A DNA stretch of 64,000 nt from Acidobacteriota bacterium (GCA_021836865.1 JAKBHH010000001.1:1-64000); one strand, 5' to 3'. Positions 52,812-61,283 are shown, numbered from the stretch's first letter. Program-made: numbers and translations. The notes: a model not told the origin generated them from the letters alone.

Positions 52812-53720
52812 ATGCTGGTAGACATTCAGGCAGGCGCGGGGAGACTCTTGGCGGTTCTGGCAGTGCAGCATATCCGGCGGATGCGGGGCGGTGCCCAGGG
52901 CCAGTTGATGCTCGGCGCTGACGGTCACGCCTACGTCGTCAAGTTCCAGAACAACCCGCAGCACATGCGCGTGCTGGCCAACGAGCTGCTCGCCTCGCGC
53001 CTCGCCCTCGCCGCCGGCCTCACCGCGCCGCACGCCGAGCTCATTGAAGTCTCGCCCTGGCTCATCGACAACACCCCCGAGCTGGAGGTCGATCTCGGCC
53101 GCCGCCGCGAGCGCTGCACGCCCGGCCTCCAGTTCGGCTCGCGCTTCGTCGGCGGGCTCATGCCCGGCCAGGTCGTCGACTACCTGCCCGAAGACCAGCT
53201 CGGCGAACTGCGTAACGGGTCCGAGTTCGCCGGCATCCTCGCGCTCGACAAGTGGACCGGCAACGCCAACGGCCGCCAGGCCGTCTTTGCGCGCAAGCAG
53301 CGCGAGCGCCGCTACCGCGCCGTCTTCATCGACTACGGATACTGTTTTCACGCCGGCGACTGGAAGTTCGAGGACACTCCCCTGCGCGGCGTCTATTATC
53401 GCAACGACGTTTACCGCTCCGTCACCGGCTGGGAGTCTTTCGAGCCCTGGCTCGCGCGCATGGAGACGATGCCGCCCGAGACGCTCTGGGCCGCGGCCAA
53501 CGAGGTTCCGCCCGAGTGGTACGGCGGCGACCTCGCGGAGATGGAGACGCTCATCGAAGCGCTCCTCGCCCGCCGCGGCCGCATCCGCGATCTCATCGAC
53601 GCCTTCGCCCGTTCCGATCGCCATCCCTTTCCCAATTGGGGCATGCGCCGCGCAGATTGTGCCGCCGAACCGTGGCCTTCTCCGCCGTTCGGCGCTAGCA
53701 TCGCTGGGAGGGTCCAGTAA
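52812..53720 (+). CDS. HipA-like kinase
   Basis: The 302-residue protein has a HipA-type protein-kinase-like fold: an AYVVKFQNN strand with the ATP-binding lysine near residue 45, LASRLALAAGL, the catalytic-loop equivalent ALDKWTGNANGRQAVF near residue 145, and metal-binding FIDYGYCF near residue 174. It lacks the N-terminal domain of classical HipA toxins. HipA phosphorylates glutamyl-tRNA synthetase, but the target here is unknown. It begins two bases after the terminase stop and is followed by a DUF3037 gene, a pairing I recognise from many genomes. Cargo, superinfection exclusion or host-control roles are possible. Confidence 0.85.
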   Translation: MLVDIQAGAGRLLAVLAVQHIRRMRGGAQGQLMLGADGHAYVVKFQNNPQHMRVLANELLASRLALAAGLTAPHAELIEVSPWLIDNTPELEVDLGRRRERCTPGLQFGSRFVGGLMPGQVVDYLPEDQLGELRNGSEFAGILALDKWTGNANGRQAVFARKQRERRYRAVFIDYGYCFHAGDWKFEDTPLRGVYYRNDVYRSVTGWESFEPWLARMETMPPETLWAAANEVPPEWYGGDLAEMETLIEALLARRGRIRDLIDAFARSDRHPFPNWGMRRADCAAEPWPSPPFGASIAGRVQ

Positions 53721-53797
53721 GACCAGGGAAGAGGGACTAAGGGACGGTGGACTGAGGGACCAAAGGGCGGCGAAGACCGGCCCGGAAAGGAGCGCGC

Positions 53798-54640
53798 ATG
53801 ACCGACATCGCATCGAAACACAGCCGCCGCACCTGCGCCTTTCAGCTCCTGCGCTATGTGCCCGACGCGGTACGCAATGAGTACGTCCACATCGGCGTTG
53901 TGCTGCGCGAGCAGGGCGGCGCGGGCGGCCTCGAGCTGCGCTTCACGCGCGACTGGCGCCGCGTCCGCTGCCTCGACCCCGACGCCGACACCGCGCTCCT
54001 TGAATCCATGGAGGCCGAGCTGCGCCAGCGCCTCGCCGCGGACGCCGACGGCAAGCTGCGCCGCATCCTCGAAGAGTCGCTCTCGCTCAATGTGCAGATC
54101 ACCGAGCCGAAGGCGTATCTCGCCGAGAGCCTGCAGGCCGGGGTCGAAGAGCTGATGCGCCTCTACATCGATCCTCCCGCCCGCGAACGCGCGCAGCGCC
54201 TCAGCGGCCGCGCGGCGATTCATCAACAGATGCGCGCCGGATTCGAGCGCGCCGGGGTCTGGGACTTGTTGCGCAAGAGAATCCCCGCCTCCGACTACAC
54301 CCGCCCCGGCGATCCGTTGCGCATCGACGCGGGTTACCGGCCTAACGGCATCATCCGCATGTTTCACGCCGTCTCGCTCGAGCCCGGCGTGGAGATGGCC
54401 AAGGTGCTGGCCTTCTCCGCCGCCAGCCTCCGCGCGGGCGTCGAGCGCGTCGAGAAGGCCAAGCTCGAACTCACCGCCATCATCGAACCCGTGGCAAAGC
54501 TCGCTACGGAAGACGAACCGGACCGCCTCGCCCTCTACCGCTTCGGCGTCGAGACCATGGAAGAGCACCAGATTCGCGTGCTCACCACCGCCGATATGGA
54601 GCGCGTGGCCGAGACTGCGCGCCGCGAACTCAAGGTCTGA
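53798..54640 (+). CDS. DUF3037 protein paired with HipA-like kinase
   Basis: The 280-residue product begins FQLLRYVPDAVRNEYVHIGVVL, the diagnostic DUF3037 segment, then shows a charged helical middle and C-terminal region. DUF3037 genes commonly sit next to HipA-like kinase genes, so it may be the kinase's partner, antitoxin or substrate adaptor. The biochemical role is not known. GGAAAGGAG precedes the ATG. Between this gene and the kinase lie 77 bases with several GGGAC repeats. Confidence 0.85.
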   Translation: MTDIASKHSRRTCAFQLLRYVPDAVRNEYVHIGVVLREQGGAGGLELRFTRDWRRVRCLDPDADTALLESMEAELRQRLAADADGKLRRILEESLSLNVQITEPKAYLAESLQAGVEELMRLYIDPPARERAQRLSGRAAIHQQMRAGFERAGVWDLLRKRIPASDYTRPGDPLRIDAGYRPNGIIRMFHAVSLEPGVEMAKVLAFSAASLRAGVERVEKAKLELTAIIEPVAKLATEDEPDRLALYRFGVETMEEHQIRVLTTADMERVAETARRELKV

Positions 54641-54764
54641 ATCGCAGCGCACAAGCTCACAGAAACTTCTTCCCGCGCCTGAGGAAAAAATCTTGTCCAG
54701 TCTTTTTCTTTTCCACCGCCCCGAAGGACTCCCCTAACTGTCCTATAACTCGTCACTTACAGGA

Positions 54765-54811
54765 GAAAAATATTTTCCGATATTTTGCATGTTAATTCCC
54801 GCGTTTCGCTA
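54765..54811 (+). promoter_or_regulatory. Phage-region upstream element, copy 2
   Basis: Contains GAAAAA, TCCGA, TTTTGCA, GTTAATTCCC and TTTCGCTA in the same order and almost the same spacing as copy 1. It lies 185 bases before the portal start. Confidence 0.6.
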
Positions 54812-54870
54812 ACATAGATTTTGTAGAGAGAAATCAGGTGCTGTTGAGCCTGGTTCCTCTCCTTCATCTT

Positions 54871-54903
54871 CGGCCGCGGCTGTCGATTCCGACTCCGCGG
54901 CCG
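54871..54903 (+). promoter_or_regulatory. 9-bp hairpin in portal leader
   Basis: CGGCCGCGG pairs perfectly with CCGCGGCCG across 15 bases, followed by CAACCTTTT. It may be an attenuator. Confidence 0.55.
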
Positions 54904-54937
54904 CAACCTTTTCAAGGCAGCAAACACGAAACACACC

Positions 54938-54967
54938 AGGCATGGCACTCCGCGCGAGGCCATGCCT
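54938..54967 (+). terminator. Hairpin just before the portal gene
   Basis: AGGCATGGC pairs with GCCATGCCT across 12 bases, followed by TTGTTGTTT. It sits between the promoter-like element and the portal start, so it could be a conditional terminator. Confidence 0.55.
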
Positions 54968-54996
54968 TTGTTGTTTCTCCCACAAGGAAGGTGCGC

Positions 54997-56280
54997 GTGA
55001 ACGTGCGAGAGCAGTTGCGAGAGATCTGGCGGCAGGCCACCCATCAACCCAACGGTCGCAGGACCGATATGGCGGCAGGCGCCGTGGACGCCGAGGCGGA
55101 GCGCAAAACGCTGGCGCTTCCGGCCATCCTCAGCCCGGTGCAGTTCCCCGGCAAGCTGTTGCCCAAGCCCACGCCGATGAACCTGCGCCGCTTTGCCGAG
55201 ACGCCCGTCGTGCGCCGCGCCATCAACGTCATCAAGGACCGCATCGCGGCCATGGACTGGCAGGTGCGCGTCCGCCGCGGTGTCCTGCCCGGCGCGGTCC
55301 TTGACGCGCGCGAAAAGCTTCGCGCGCTAAGACGCACCCTCGAAGAGCCAAACGCGGTGGACAGCTTCCGCACCCTCATCGAGCAGGTCATTGAAGACGC
55401 CCTCACCGGCGGCTACGGCGCCATCGAGATGGAGCCTACCGGCGACGAAGAGCGGCCCGCGATGCTCTGGCCCGTGGACGGCGCGTCCATCCGCATCAAC
55501 GCGCGCTGGGACGGCCAGCCGGAGACGCCGCGCTATGCACAGGCCATGCCCGGCCAGCTCGACGGCGTCGATCTGCGCGACGACCAGCTCATGTACATCC
55601 GCATGAATCCGCGCAGCTTCACCCCCTTCGGCCTCGGCCCGCTGGAGGTCGCCTTTGAAACGGTCAACGAGTTTCTCTCCGCGCATCGTTTCGCGGCCAA
55701 GCTCGCGGCCAACTCCGTCGCGCAATACGCGCTCTGGCTCAACGAGGCCACGCCCGCGCAGCACGACCGCCTCATCCGCTGGTGGCAGGACGAGATTGAA
55801 GGCACGGGGCGTGTGCCGCTGCTCTCGACCGAACAGAAGCCCGAGGTGCTTCGCTTTGCGCAGGGCACAGACGCCGATCTGCGGCTGGAGTGGCAGCAGT
55901 TCCTCATTCGCATGGTCGCCAACGCCTTCGGCCTGCCGCCCATGCTGCTCGGCCTGGAGGGCGACGTGAACCGCGCCACCGCAGCGGAACTGGCCGACGA
56001 GGCCTTCCGCGGCGCCATTCTCCCGCTGGCGCAGTTGCTCGCCGATCACATCACACGCGACCTGTTCGCGAAATGTATCGGCTGGCGCGAATTCGAGTTT
56101 GCCTTCAACGATCTGAATGCGAGAGACGAGGAGACCGAGCTGGCCGTGCAGGTGCAATTGCTGCAGGCGGGCGTGCTCACCGTCAACGAGGTGCGGGCCA
56201 TGCGGGGACTGGCGCCGCTGGGTCCCGGTGGAGTGGCGCAACTGGCGGGCGAGGCAGAAGCGCACCAACAGGATGAGTAA
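54997..56280 (+). CDS. Phage portal protein
   Basis: The 427-residue protein forms the dodecameric DNA entry ring at one capsid vertex. It has HK97-type portal features: NLRRFAETPVVRRAINVIKDRIAAMDWQV near the N terminus, VIEDALTGGYGAIEMEP, DDQLMYIRMNPRSFTPFGLGPLEVA and RMVANAFGLPPMLLGL with ADEAFRGAILPLAQLLADHI at the C-terminal crown side. GTG at 54997 is preferred to GTG at 54991 because AAGGAAG lies at better spacing. It begins the capsid-tail operon. Confidence 0.9.
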   Translation: MNVREQLREIWRQATHQPNGRRTDMAAGAVDAEAERKTLALPAILSPVQFPGKLLPKPTPMNLRRFAETPVVRRAINVIKDRIAAMDWQVRVRRGVLPGAVLDAREKLRALRRTLEEPNAVDSFRTLIEQVIEDALTGGYGAIEMEPTGDEERPAMLWPVDGASIRINARWDGQPETPRYAQAMPGQLDGVDLRDDQLMYIRMNPRSFTPFGLGPLEVAFETVNEFLSAHRFAAKLAANSVAQYALWLNEATPAQHDRLIRWWQDEIEGTGRVPLLSTEQKPEVLRFAQGTDADLRLEWQQFLIRMVANAFGLPPMLLGLEGDVNRATAAELADEAFRGAILPLAQLLADHITRDLFAKCIGWREFEFAFNDLNARDEETELAVQVQLLQAGVLTVNEVRAMRGLAPLGPGGVAQLAGEAEAHQQDE

Positions 56281-56351
56281 GTCAGAACGCATTCCGCCGC
56301 CGTTCCAACCAGGCGGCGCGCGGAGCGCAAATGCAGATGGGTGGAGAGCGC

Positions 56352-56852
56352 ATGCGACTGGAAGCGATGGCGGTGAAGATACCGCATGTAGACGGGCATC
56401 CCAACCGGGTGTCCTTTGAGGGAGTGTTAACAGTGGTGAACGCGGCCAGCGATAAAGCCCCGGCCGGGGCCCGCGGGCATCGCGTCCTGCTTACGCGCGA
56501 GGCGGCGCATCAGGCATTGCCATCTCTGCTGGGCATGGCGGTGGACTACCGGCCGGGATGGGACGGACACGATGCAAGGCGCAAGATCGGCCTGCTGACG
56601 GAGGCCAACCTTGCCGGAAACAAGTTAGTGGTGCGCGGCTACCTGTATGCGCGCGACTTTCCTGAGGTTGCACGGGCAATCCAGGCACAGGCTCCCGAAG
56701 CGCTCGGCATGAGTTATGAGTTAGCCGATGCGCGGGTGGAAGATATGCGGGCCGAGATATGGAAGCTGACCCGCGTGACCTTTACCGGAGCGGCCATCCT
56801 GTTGCGGGATAAAGCGGCTTACCGGGCCACAAGCTTCCGTATGGCAAGCTGA
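56352..56852 (+). CDS. Putative prohead maturation protease
   Basis: The 166-residue protein sits between portal and scaffold, where head proteases occur. It contains GWDGHDARRKIGLL around residues 72-85 and EALGMSYELADARVED near residue 118, reminiscent of HK97/herpes-like prohead proteases, which use a histidine and a serine. TRVTFTGAAILLRD follows. The catalytic assignment is inferred from this pattern and order, not proven. GGAGAG precedes the ATG at 56352; ATGs at 56331 and 56337 are alternatives. Confidence 0.68.
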   Translation: MRLEAMAVKIPHVDGHPNRVSFEGVLTVVNAASDKAPAGARGHRVLLTREAAHQALPSLLGMAVDYRPGWDGHDARRKIGLLTEANLAGNKLVVRGYLYARDFPEVARAIQAQAPEALGMSYELADARVEDMRAEIWKLTRVTFTGAAILLRDKAAYRATSFRMAS

Positions 56853-56862
56853 CCAACCTGTA

Positions 56863-56928
56863 CGTCAGCCGGGAAGCAGAACAGGCTCCGCACAACCATG
56901 CGGGGCCTGCCCTGTTTCCCGGCTGACG
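56863..56928 (+). repeat. Long hairpin between protease and scaffold genes
   Basis: A 13-bp perfect outer stem CGTCAGCCGGGAA with TTCCCGGCTGACG encloses further pairing (CAGGC-CCGCA with TGCGG-GCCTG). No T-run follows; an RNA processing or attenuation signal is plausible. Confidence 0.75.
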
Positions 56929-56958
56929 CAACGTACCCAACCTTGAGAGAGGAATGGC

Positions 56959-57357
56959 ATGGAAGAGAAACAGATGCAAACCGAACAACGGCTGGAAGCC
57001 GCGGCCACTCTGCTGGAGCGCACGCTCAGCCTGCTGGAAGAGCGGCAAAGCGCGATCACCGGCGAGGTGGAGCGCATCTCGGCCACCGTGGAGCAGAGCC
57101 GCCGCGAGGCGGAGTTGGCCGAGAAGCTGGCCGCCGCCGAGCGCGAATTGGCCGGGGTGAAAGCCTCCGCCGCACAGAACGTGCTCAACCCGCTGCGCAA
57201 GACGGTGCCCGCGGCCACCTCGGAGATGCTCGCCAAGCACGGCATCGGCGACGCTCCGGTGGATGTGCGCACGCTCGATGCAGCCCTTGCGGGCCTCAGC
57301 CTCGAACAGCGCATCGCGGTGAAGAGCCAGTTGCTGCGCGCCGGCGCCATCGCCTGA
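56959..57357 (+). CDS. Scaffold-like coiled-coil protein
   Basis: The 132-residue product is almost wholly helical with coiled-coil heptads from about residue 8 to 70 (LEAAATLLERTLSLLEERQSAITGEVE, SRREAELAEKLAAAERELAGV). It sits directly before the major capsid gene, the usual place for a scaffold. Assignment is by position and composition only. GAGAGAGG precedes the ATG. Confidence 0.6.
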   Translation: MEEKQMQTEQRLEAAATLLERTLSLLEERQSAITGEVERISATVEQSRREAELAEKLAAAERELAGVKASAAQNVLNPLRKTVPAATSEMLAKHGIGDAPVDVRTLDAALAGLSLEQRIAVKSQLLRAGAIA

Positions 57358-57416
57358 GGTCAACCGCTCACCACTCAACCATGAACCACGGCCCCATGGA
57401 GGGGGCGAAAGAGCCT

Positions 57417-58385
57417 ATGAACGCAACTTTTGCAGATATTCACGCGGCAGCCGATTTCATCGGGCCGGGCGCCATTGAAGTTCCCTTGTATCAGACGGAG
57501 ATCTTCGACATCTGCCGCCGGTCCAGCCCCTTCGGGCAGCGCATCAAGCAGGTGCCGGCCACCGGCCATCCCTCCCGCTTCTTTGAGGAGACGGCGATTC
57601 CCAATCCCGGCGCAGCCGGCTTTGTGAATCCGCGCAGCATCACCGCGCCCGTGGTGAGCCCCACGCGCGTCGAGCGCAGTGTGCCGCTCAAGGCCATCGT
57701 CTCGCAGATCAACTACAACCTCTTCGACATCGAGCTCGGCAATCAGCAGCAGCAGTTCGCTTACCTGCAGGCCAAGGACCTGGTGGACACCGTCAGCGGC
57801 GTGATGGTCACCCACGACGTGGCGCTGTGGAACGGCAACGATACCAGCCTCAGCTCGCCCACGACCACGCAGTATATGGGCGCCATCGGCCAGATTGTGG
57901 CCGGCGGAAACACCACCACCATCGGCACCACGGCGTCGATTGTGGACGGCATGAAGTCCGCGGTGGCGCAGATGGTGGCCAACAACGGCTACCAGGTGCG
58001 GCCCACCGCCATCTACGCCAACCCGGTGCTGCTTGACCTGATTGATCGCGAAATGAAGACCGACTTCAACGTCGTACTGCAGACCGACCAGATCACCGGC
58101 GGCTTTCGCGTGAAGATGCTCTCCACGCAGGCCGGCGATCTGCCGCTGATCCCCGACTGGAGCCTGAGCTACACGGGCACGCCGGGCTCGGGCACCGCGG
58201 TGCTGCCGGCCTACATCGTCACGGAAGACCTGATCGAGTACCACTGGCTGGGCGATCCCACGCCGCGCATCTTCCAGCTTGGGTTGCCCGGCTCGCTCAC
58301 CTACCAATATGTCGCAGTCAAGTTCGGCGGCGTGGTGGTCAAGGGCGCAAGCTACGCGCATTACCAGGTGCTGGTCGATCGCTAG
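57417..58385 (+). CDS. Major capsid protein (HK97-fold type)
   Basis: The 322-residue protein has the order expected of HK97-type capsid proteins: SPFGQRIKQVPATGHPSRFFEETAIPN, then RVERSVPLKAIVSQINYNLFDIELG, a long helical spine around LVDTVSGVMVTHDVALWNGND, the VRPTAIYANPVLLDLIDREM segment and a C-terminal beta domain. Location after protease and scaffold and before a strong terminator supports the call. It might also be called a structural protein of another phage group; exact family unknown. Confidence 0.78.
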   Translation: MNATFADIHAAADFIGPGAIEVPLYQTEIFDICRRSSPFGQRIKQVPATGHPSRFFEETAIPNPGAAGFVNPRSITAPVVSPTRVERSVPLKAIVSQINYNLFDIELGNQQQQFAYLQAKDLVDTVSGVMVTHDVALWNGNDTSLSSPTTTQYMGAIGQIVAGGNTTTIGTTASIVDGMKSAVAQMVANNGYQVRPTAIYANPVLLDLIDREMKTDFNVVLQTDQITGGFRVKMLSTQAGDLPLIPDWSLSYTGTPGSGTAVLPAYIVTEDLIEYHWLGDPTPRIFQLGLPGSLTYQYVAVKFGGVVVKGASYAHYQVLVDR

Positions 58386-58442
58386 TCCGCAACACAGCCG
58401 CTCCGGCGGCTGATGCACAGAGCACGTCTCCTTGGGTGGATG

Positions 58443-58502
58443 GCCCATGCCTTCTGCGCTTCCTCTTGGACAGGGAAGCGCGGCGGGCATGGGCTCTTTT
58501 TT
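58443..58502 (+). terminator. Strong rho-independent terminator after the capsid gene
   Basis: A two-part hairpin (GCCCATGCC with GGCATGGGC, then GCGCTTCC with GGAAGCGC) is followed by TTTTTT at 58497-58502. Partial readthrough would give less connector and tail mRNA than capsid mRNA. Confidence 0.9.
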
Positions 58503-58540
58503 CAAGCAGCAGTTTCACTTCGCAACAGGAAGGGTGAGGT

Positions 58541-59164
58541 ATGGCATATCTGCAGCCAGCGGATTACCCGAATTATGGATTGCCGGCTGGAACCTCGGCG
58601 GACTGGATCACGGCCGCCACCGCATTGATCAACAGCTTCTGCAGGCGGCCGGACCTGAACGTGATCCAGTACACGGAGCGCCTGCGTGTCGTGACCGGCT
58701 CGCAGACCGTGCGCCTGAGTTATCTGCCTCTGGCGCCGCTGGGCGCGGCTACGTCGCCACTAGTCTCTCTCGAAGGTCGCTACACCAAGCCGCGCCGCGG
58801 CGAGATCCTGAGCGACCCGGTCTTTGAGATCGTGTGGGCGTTTTCTCTACCCGGTCAGTGGACCACGATTGATCCCACGCTGGTGGACTTCGATCCCAAC
58901 ACGGGGGAGCTCACGTTGCCCTGGAACATCCTCGGGCTGCCGTTCAACGAGGTTGCGGCGACCTACACCGCGGGACTGACAACCATCGGCGATAACGTGA
59001 AGTCGGCCTGCGCGCAGATTGTGCGCAATGCCCAATCGACGCCCGCGCTGAACGCGAGCCGCTCGCGCATGGACACGATGTGGATGGAGTACTTCTCAAG
59101 TTCGCTGCTCGACGAGACCGTGCAGGCGTGGCTGCGCCCGTACGTTGCGAACAGGCTGGGGTGA
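58541..59164 (+). CDS. Head-tail connector-like protein
   Basis: The 207-residue product follows the capsid gene and starts MAYLQPADYPNYGLPAGTS with an aromatic, proline-rich N terminus, WITAATALINSFCRRPD, then mixed strands and helices ending SSLLDETVQAWLRPYVANRLG. This pattern and position fit a gp6-like adaptor that closes the portal. The family name is not proven. A GGAAGGG precedes the ATG. Confidence 0.65.
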   Translation: MAYLQPADYPNYGLPAGTSADWITAATALINSFCRRPDLNVIQYTERLRVVTGSQTVRLSYLPLAPLGAATSPLVSLEGRYTKPRRGEILSDPVFEIVWAFSLPGQWTTIDPTLVDFDPNTGELTLPWNILGLPFNEVAATYTAGLTTIGDNVKSACAQIVRNAQSTPALNASRSRMDTMWMEYFSSSLLDETVQAWLRPYVANRLG

Positions 59165-59167
59165 GCG

Positions 59168-59602
59168 ATGAGCGATACAGCGCCGCGTAATCCGGTAGGT
59201 GCGCCGCAGATGCTGGCCGATGCGCTGCTGCGCAGCGTTGCAGGAGCCTCAGCACTGCTGCGCGTGACAGGGGCGAACGCGCCCAACAGCCAGTCTGAAG
59301 TGGGACTGGTGGCGACAACTTTCTCTGACGTGGTCGTCAGTCCCGTGGTGATGCGCAGGGTGAGACCCACGTGGGAGAGCGATGGGCAGCCGCAGTGGGA
59401 GATGTTTGTCTCCGCGACATCCATTGAAGCGCAGGTCAGCGCGCTTGACTTCGGCTCGGCGCAGGCGTTGTTGGCCGCCACGCTGGCCATCACGGTGGGC
59501 GGCCAGGACTACCTCATTGAGTCGATGACGGCCAACGAAGCCTTCGGCCAGGTGTATCTCTACCGGCTGCTGGTGCGCGAGGCGCGTCCGCAGGCGGTGT
59601 GA
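59168..59602 (+). CDS. Phage head-closure or tail-completion-like protein
   Basis: This 144-residue protein starts four bases after the preceding stop. It has an Ala-rich helix near residues 13-33 and strands around LVATTFSDVVVSPVVMRR and AQALLAATLAITVGGQDYLIESM. I do not recognise its family; the role is inferred from gene order between connector and tail genes. Confidence 0.5.
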   Translation: MSDTAPRNPVGAPQMLADALLRSVAGASALLRVTGANAPNSQSEVGLVATTFSDVVVSPVVMRRVRPTWESDGQPQWEMFVSATSIEAQVSALDFGSAQALLAATLAITVGGQDYLIESMTANEAFGQVYLYRLLVREARPQAV

Positions 59603-59671
59603 GGAAGTCAGCTACTAGCTTCCAGCTCGATTACGGGCAGCGCTGGATCAACAGGGAACAAGGAAAACGCA

Positions 59672-60157
59672 ATGCAAAACGCGAAGGACTCTTTTTACAT
59701 GGCGCTGCGTATGCGGCTGGCGGCGATCAATCCGAATCGCACCATCCTGCTGCGCGGCGCGCTGCGGCCCGGCATCTTTGTGGAAGAGGCCGAAGCGCCG
59801 TATGCGCAACTGCCCAACGATGTCTTTGTGCTGCGCTGGCTGGCGATGGGCATCGAGGTGAATCTGCCCGCGACGATGGCAGCGCAGGAGTGCGAGGTGA
59901 TCTACCAGACCTGCGGCACAGAGGCCTTTGGCGGGCTGGATCGCGGCCGCCAGCTGAGCGAGATGGACGAAGAGCTGGTGGAGATGCTGCAGCCGTTTCA
60001 AACGCCCAAGATGAACTACGCCATGCAGCCCGCGGCAGCGATGCTGACGCAGGTCTTCTGGGACGAGCCGCAGTTCGCGCCGGTGCAGGCGCAGCGCGAC
60101 CGGATCACGCGCTCGGCAAAGATGGTGATCTACAGCTACCAGGAGCAGGGGGAATAG
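59672..60157 (+). CDS. Phage tail-terminator-like protein
   Basis: The 161-residue protein begins with a helix and NRTILLRGALRPGIFVEEAEAPY, then VEVNLPATMAAQECEVIYQTCGTEAFGG. It ends exactly where the next gene starts, suggesting coupled translation. Role inferred from position just before the tail-tube-like gene. GGAACAAGGA lies upstream of the ATG. Confidence 0.5.
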   Translation: MQNAKDSFYMALRMRLAAINPNRTILLRGALRPGIFVEEAEAPYAQLPNDVFVLRWLAMGIEVNLPATMAAQECEVIYQTCGTEAFGGLDRGRQLSEMDEELVEMLQPFQTPKMNYAMQPAAAMLTQVFWDEPQFAPVQAQRDRITRSAKMVIYSYQEQGE

Positions 60158-61132
60158 ATGGCCGCGAACTGGTTTCAAGCGCCGGCGCCGGTGGCGCGCC
60201 GGGTGCGTGCGTATTTTGCGCCGGTCAATCGTGCGTCGCAGACGCCGGTGCTGTTTGACGCATCGCAGCAGGGTGCGTTCAGTTTGAGCGCTCCGCCCAC
60301 GCCGTGGATGGACTTGGGATTCATCCAGAACTTTGCGCGCAAGCCTCTGAGCAAGAGCGCGCCGGTGATGACGGGCATTCCCGCCGCGCCGCTCGACCAG
60401 GTGCGCGAGACGCTGGAGGCGCAGGTGAGCTTCGAGTTCCTGAGCTGGACGAAGCTCACGATGGCGCTGGCGACAGGCTCGCAGCACATGAACCTGCTGG
60501 CTCCCGCGACAGGCGCAACACCGGCCGCCGATGGGGCCACGGCCGCGACGGCCGTGGTAGTGCAGAGCGGGTCCACAGCGACGAACATTGTGCTCGCATC
60601 GACGGACGCGGCGAAGTTCGCAGCAGGACAGATTGTCACGGTGGATGTGGACAACACCGGGCAGACGGGCTTTGTAGGCGCGCCGGTAGCAGGCGCGTAT
60701 CTGCGACAGGCGGTGACGGATGTGGACTACATCCGGCGCGTAACCTTCAACGTGGCGCTCGTCTCCGCGGTGAGCACAACGGGGCTGACGCTGACCACAC
60801 CGCTGCCCGGCGGCGCGCCCGCAGCGAATGCGAAGCTGCAGGCTCTGACGGGATTTGTGGACCGCGAGGGCGGCAGCTTCTATCAGGAGTGGTCGGCGCT
60901 GTTTCTGCTACATGGTGGGCAGGGCGAGCGCATCTTCTTCCACTATCCGCGGCTGCAGGCGATGAACGGCGCGGAAGAACTGGGCGTGCCGATGGATGCG
61001 AAGAACAAGCTGGGTATGCAGCGCGTGCTGCTGAAGGCGCAATTCACGGCGATGCCGGTGACGGACCCGCTGGATGGCGAGCGTGTGCTGTGCTATCGGA
61101 GCTTCCTGCCCGCTGTGAATGCGGTGGTGTGA
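60158..61132 (+). CDS. Phage tail-tube-like structural protein
   Basis: This 324-residue protein has a beta-rich N terminus, then a DIVDVDNTGQTG-like insertion with repeated TGLTLTTPL strands, and ends MPVTDPLDGERVLCYRSFLP. Position and size suggest a major tail protein. It starts directly at the preceding stop codon. No tape-measure gene follows, which is unusual for a long-tailed phage; a REP-containing gap lies after it instead. Confidence 0.55.
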   Translation: MAANWFQAPAPVARRVRAYFAPVNRASQTPVLFDASQQGAFSLSAPPTPWMDLGFIQNFARKPLSKSAPVMTGIPAAPLDQVRETLEAQVSFEFLSWTKLTMALATGSQHMNLLAPATGATPAADGATAATAVVVQSGSTATNIVLASTDAAKFAAGQIVTVDVDNTGQTGFVGAPVAGAYLRQAVTDVDYIRRVTFNVALVSAVSTTGLTLTTPLPGGAPAANAKLQALTGFVDREGGSFYQEWSALFLLHGGQGERIFFHYPRLQAMNGAEELGVPMDAKNKLGMQRVLLKAQFTAMPVTDPLDGERVLCYRSFLPAVNAVV

Positions 61133-61145
61133 GGAAGCGATCTAT

Positions 61146-61171
61146 CCCAGGTCTCAGAAGCGAGACCTGGG
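61146..61171. repeat. Hairpin B5
   Basis: CCCAGGTCTC pairs perfectly with GAGACCTGGG across AGAAGC. A near copy lies at 63615-63640. Confidence 0.8.
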
Positions 61172-61189
61172 GCGCTCGGTTTGTGATTT

Positions 61190-61230
61190 CCACCCATTTC
61201 GCCTGCTGACGCAGACGAAATGGATGGGGC
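61190..61230. repeat. REP-like palindrome B4 (inverted)
   Basis: CCCATTTCG...TGC and GCA...CGAAATGGATGGGG form the inverted counterpart of unit B3, here between two tail genes. Confidence 0.75.
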
Positions 61231-61283
61231 ACACCTGTAAGTCAGTGAGTCAGTACGCAAGAAAGGAAGCGGCGAGGAGCACG

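Larger units (their letters stand above)
54641..54996. other. Leader region of the capsid-gene unit
   Basis: About 355 bases hold the second copy of the conserved upstream element, followed by two strong hairpins. AT-rich to the left, GC-rich to the right. No gene is seen. Confidence 0.6.

Noticed and set aside
51458-52825. 455-residue minus-strand frame over terminase
   Set aside because: Terminase motifs on the plus strand are complete; the antisense frame is a product of third-position GC bias.
53721-53797. Short GGGAC repeats as a possible CRISPR-like array
   Set aside because: Units are 8-12 bases, irregular and without spacers; more likely a small slippage repeat.
59599-60258. 219-residue plus-strand frame overlapping two tail genes
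   Set aside because: Arg/Gly/Ala-rich out-of-frame sequence covering two tightly coupled, better-supported genes.
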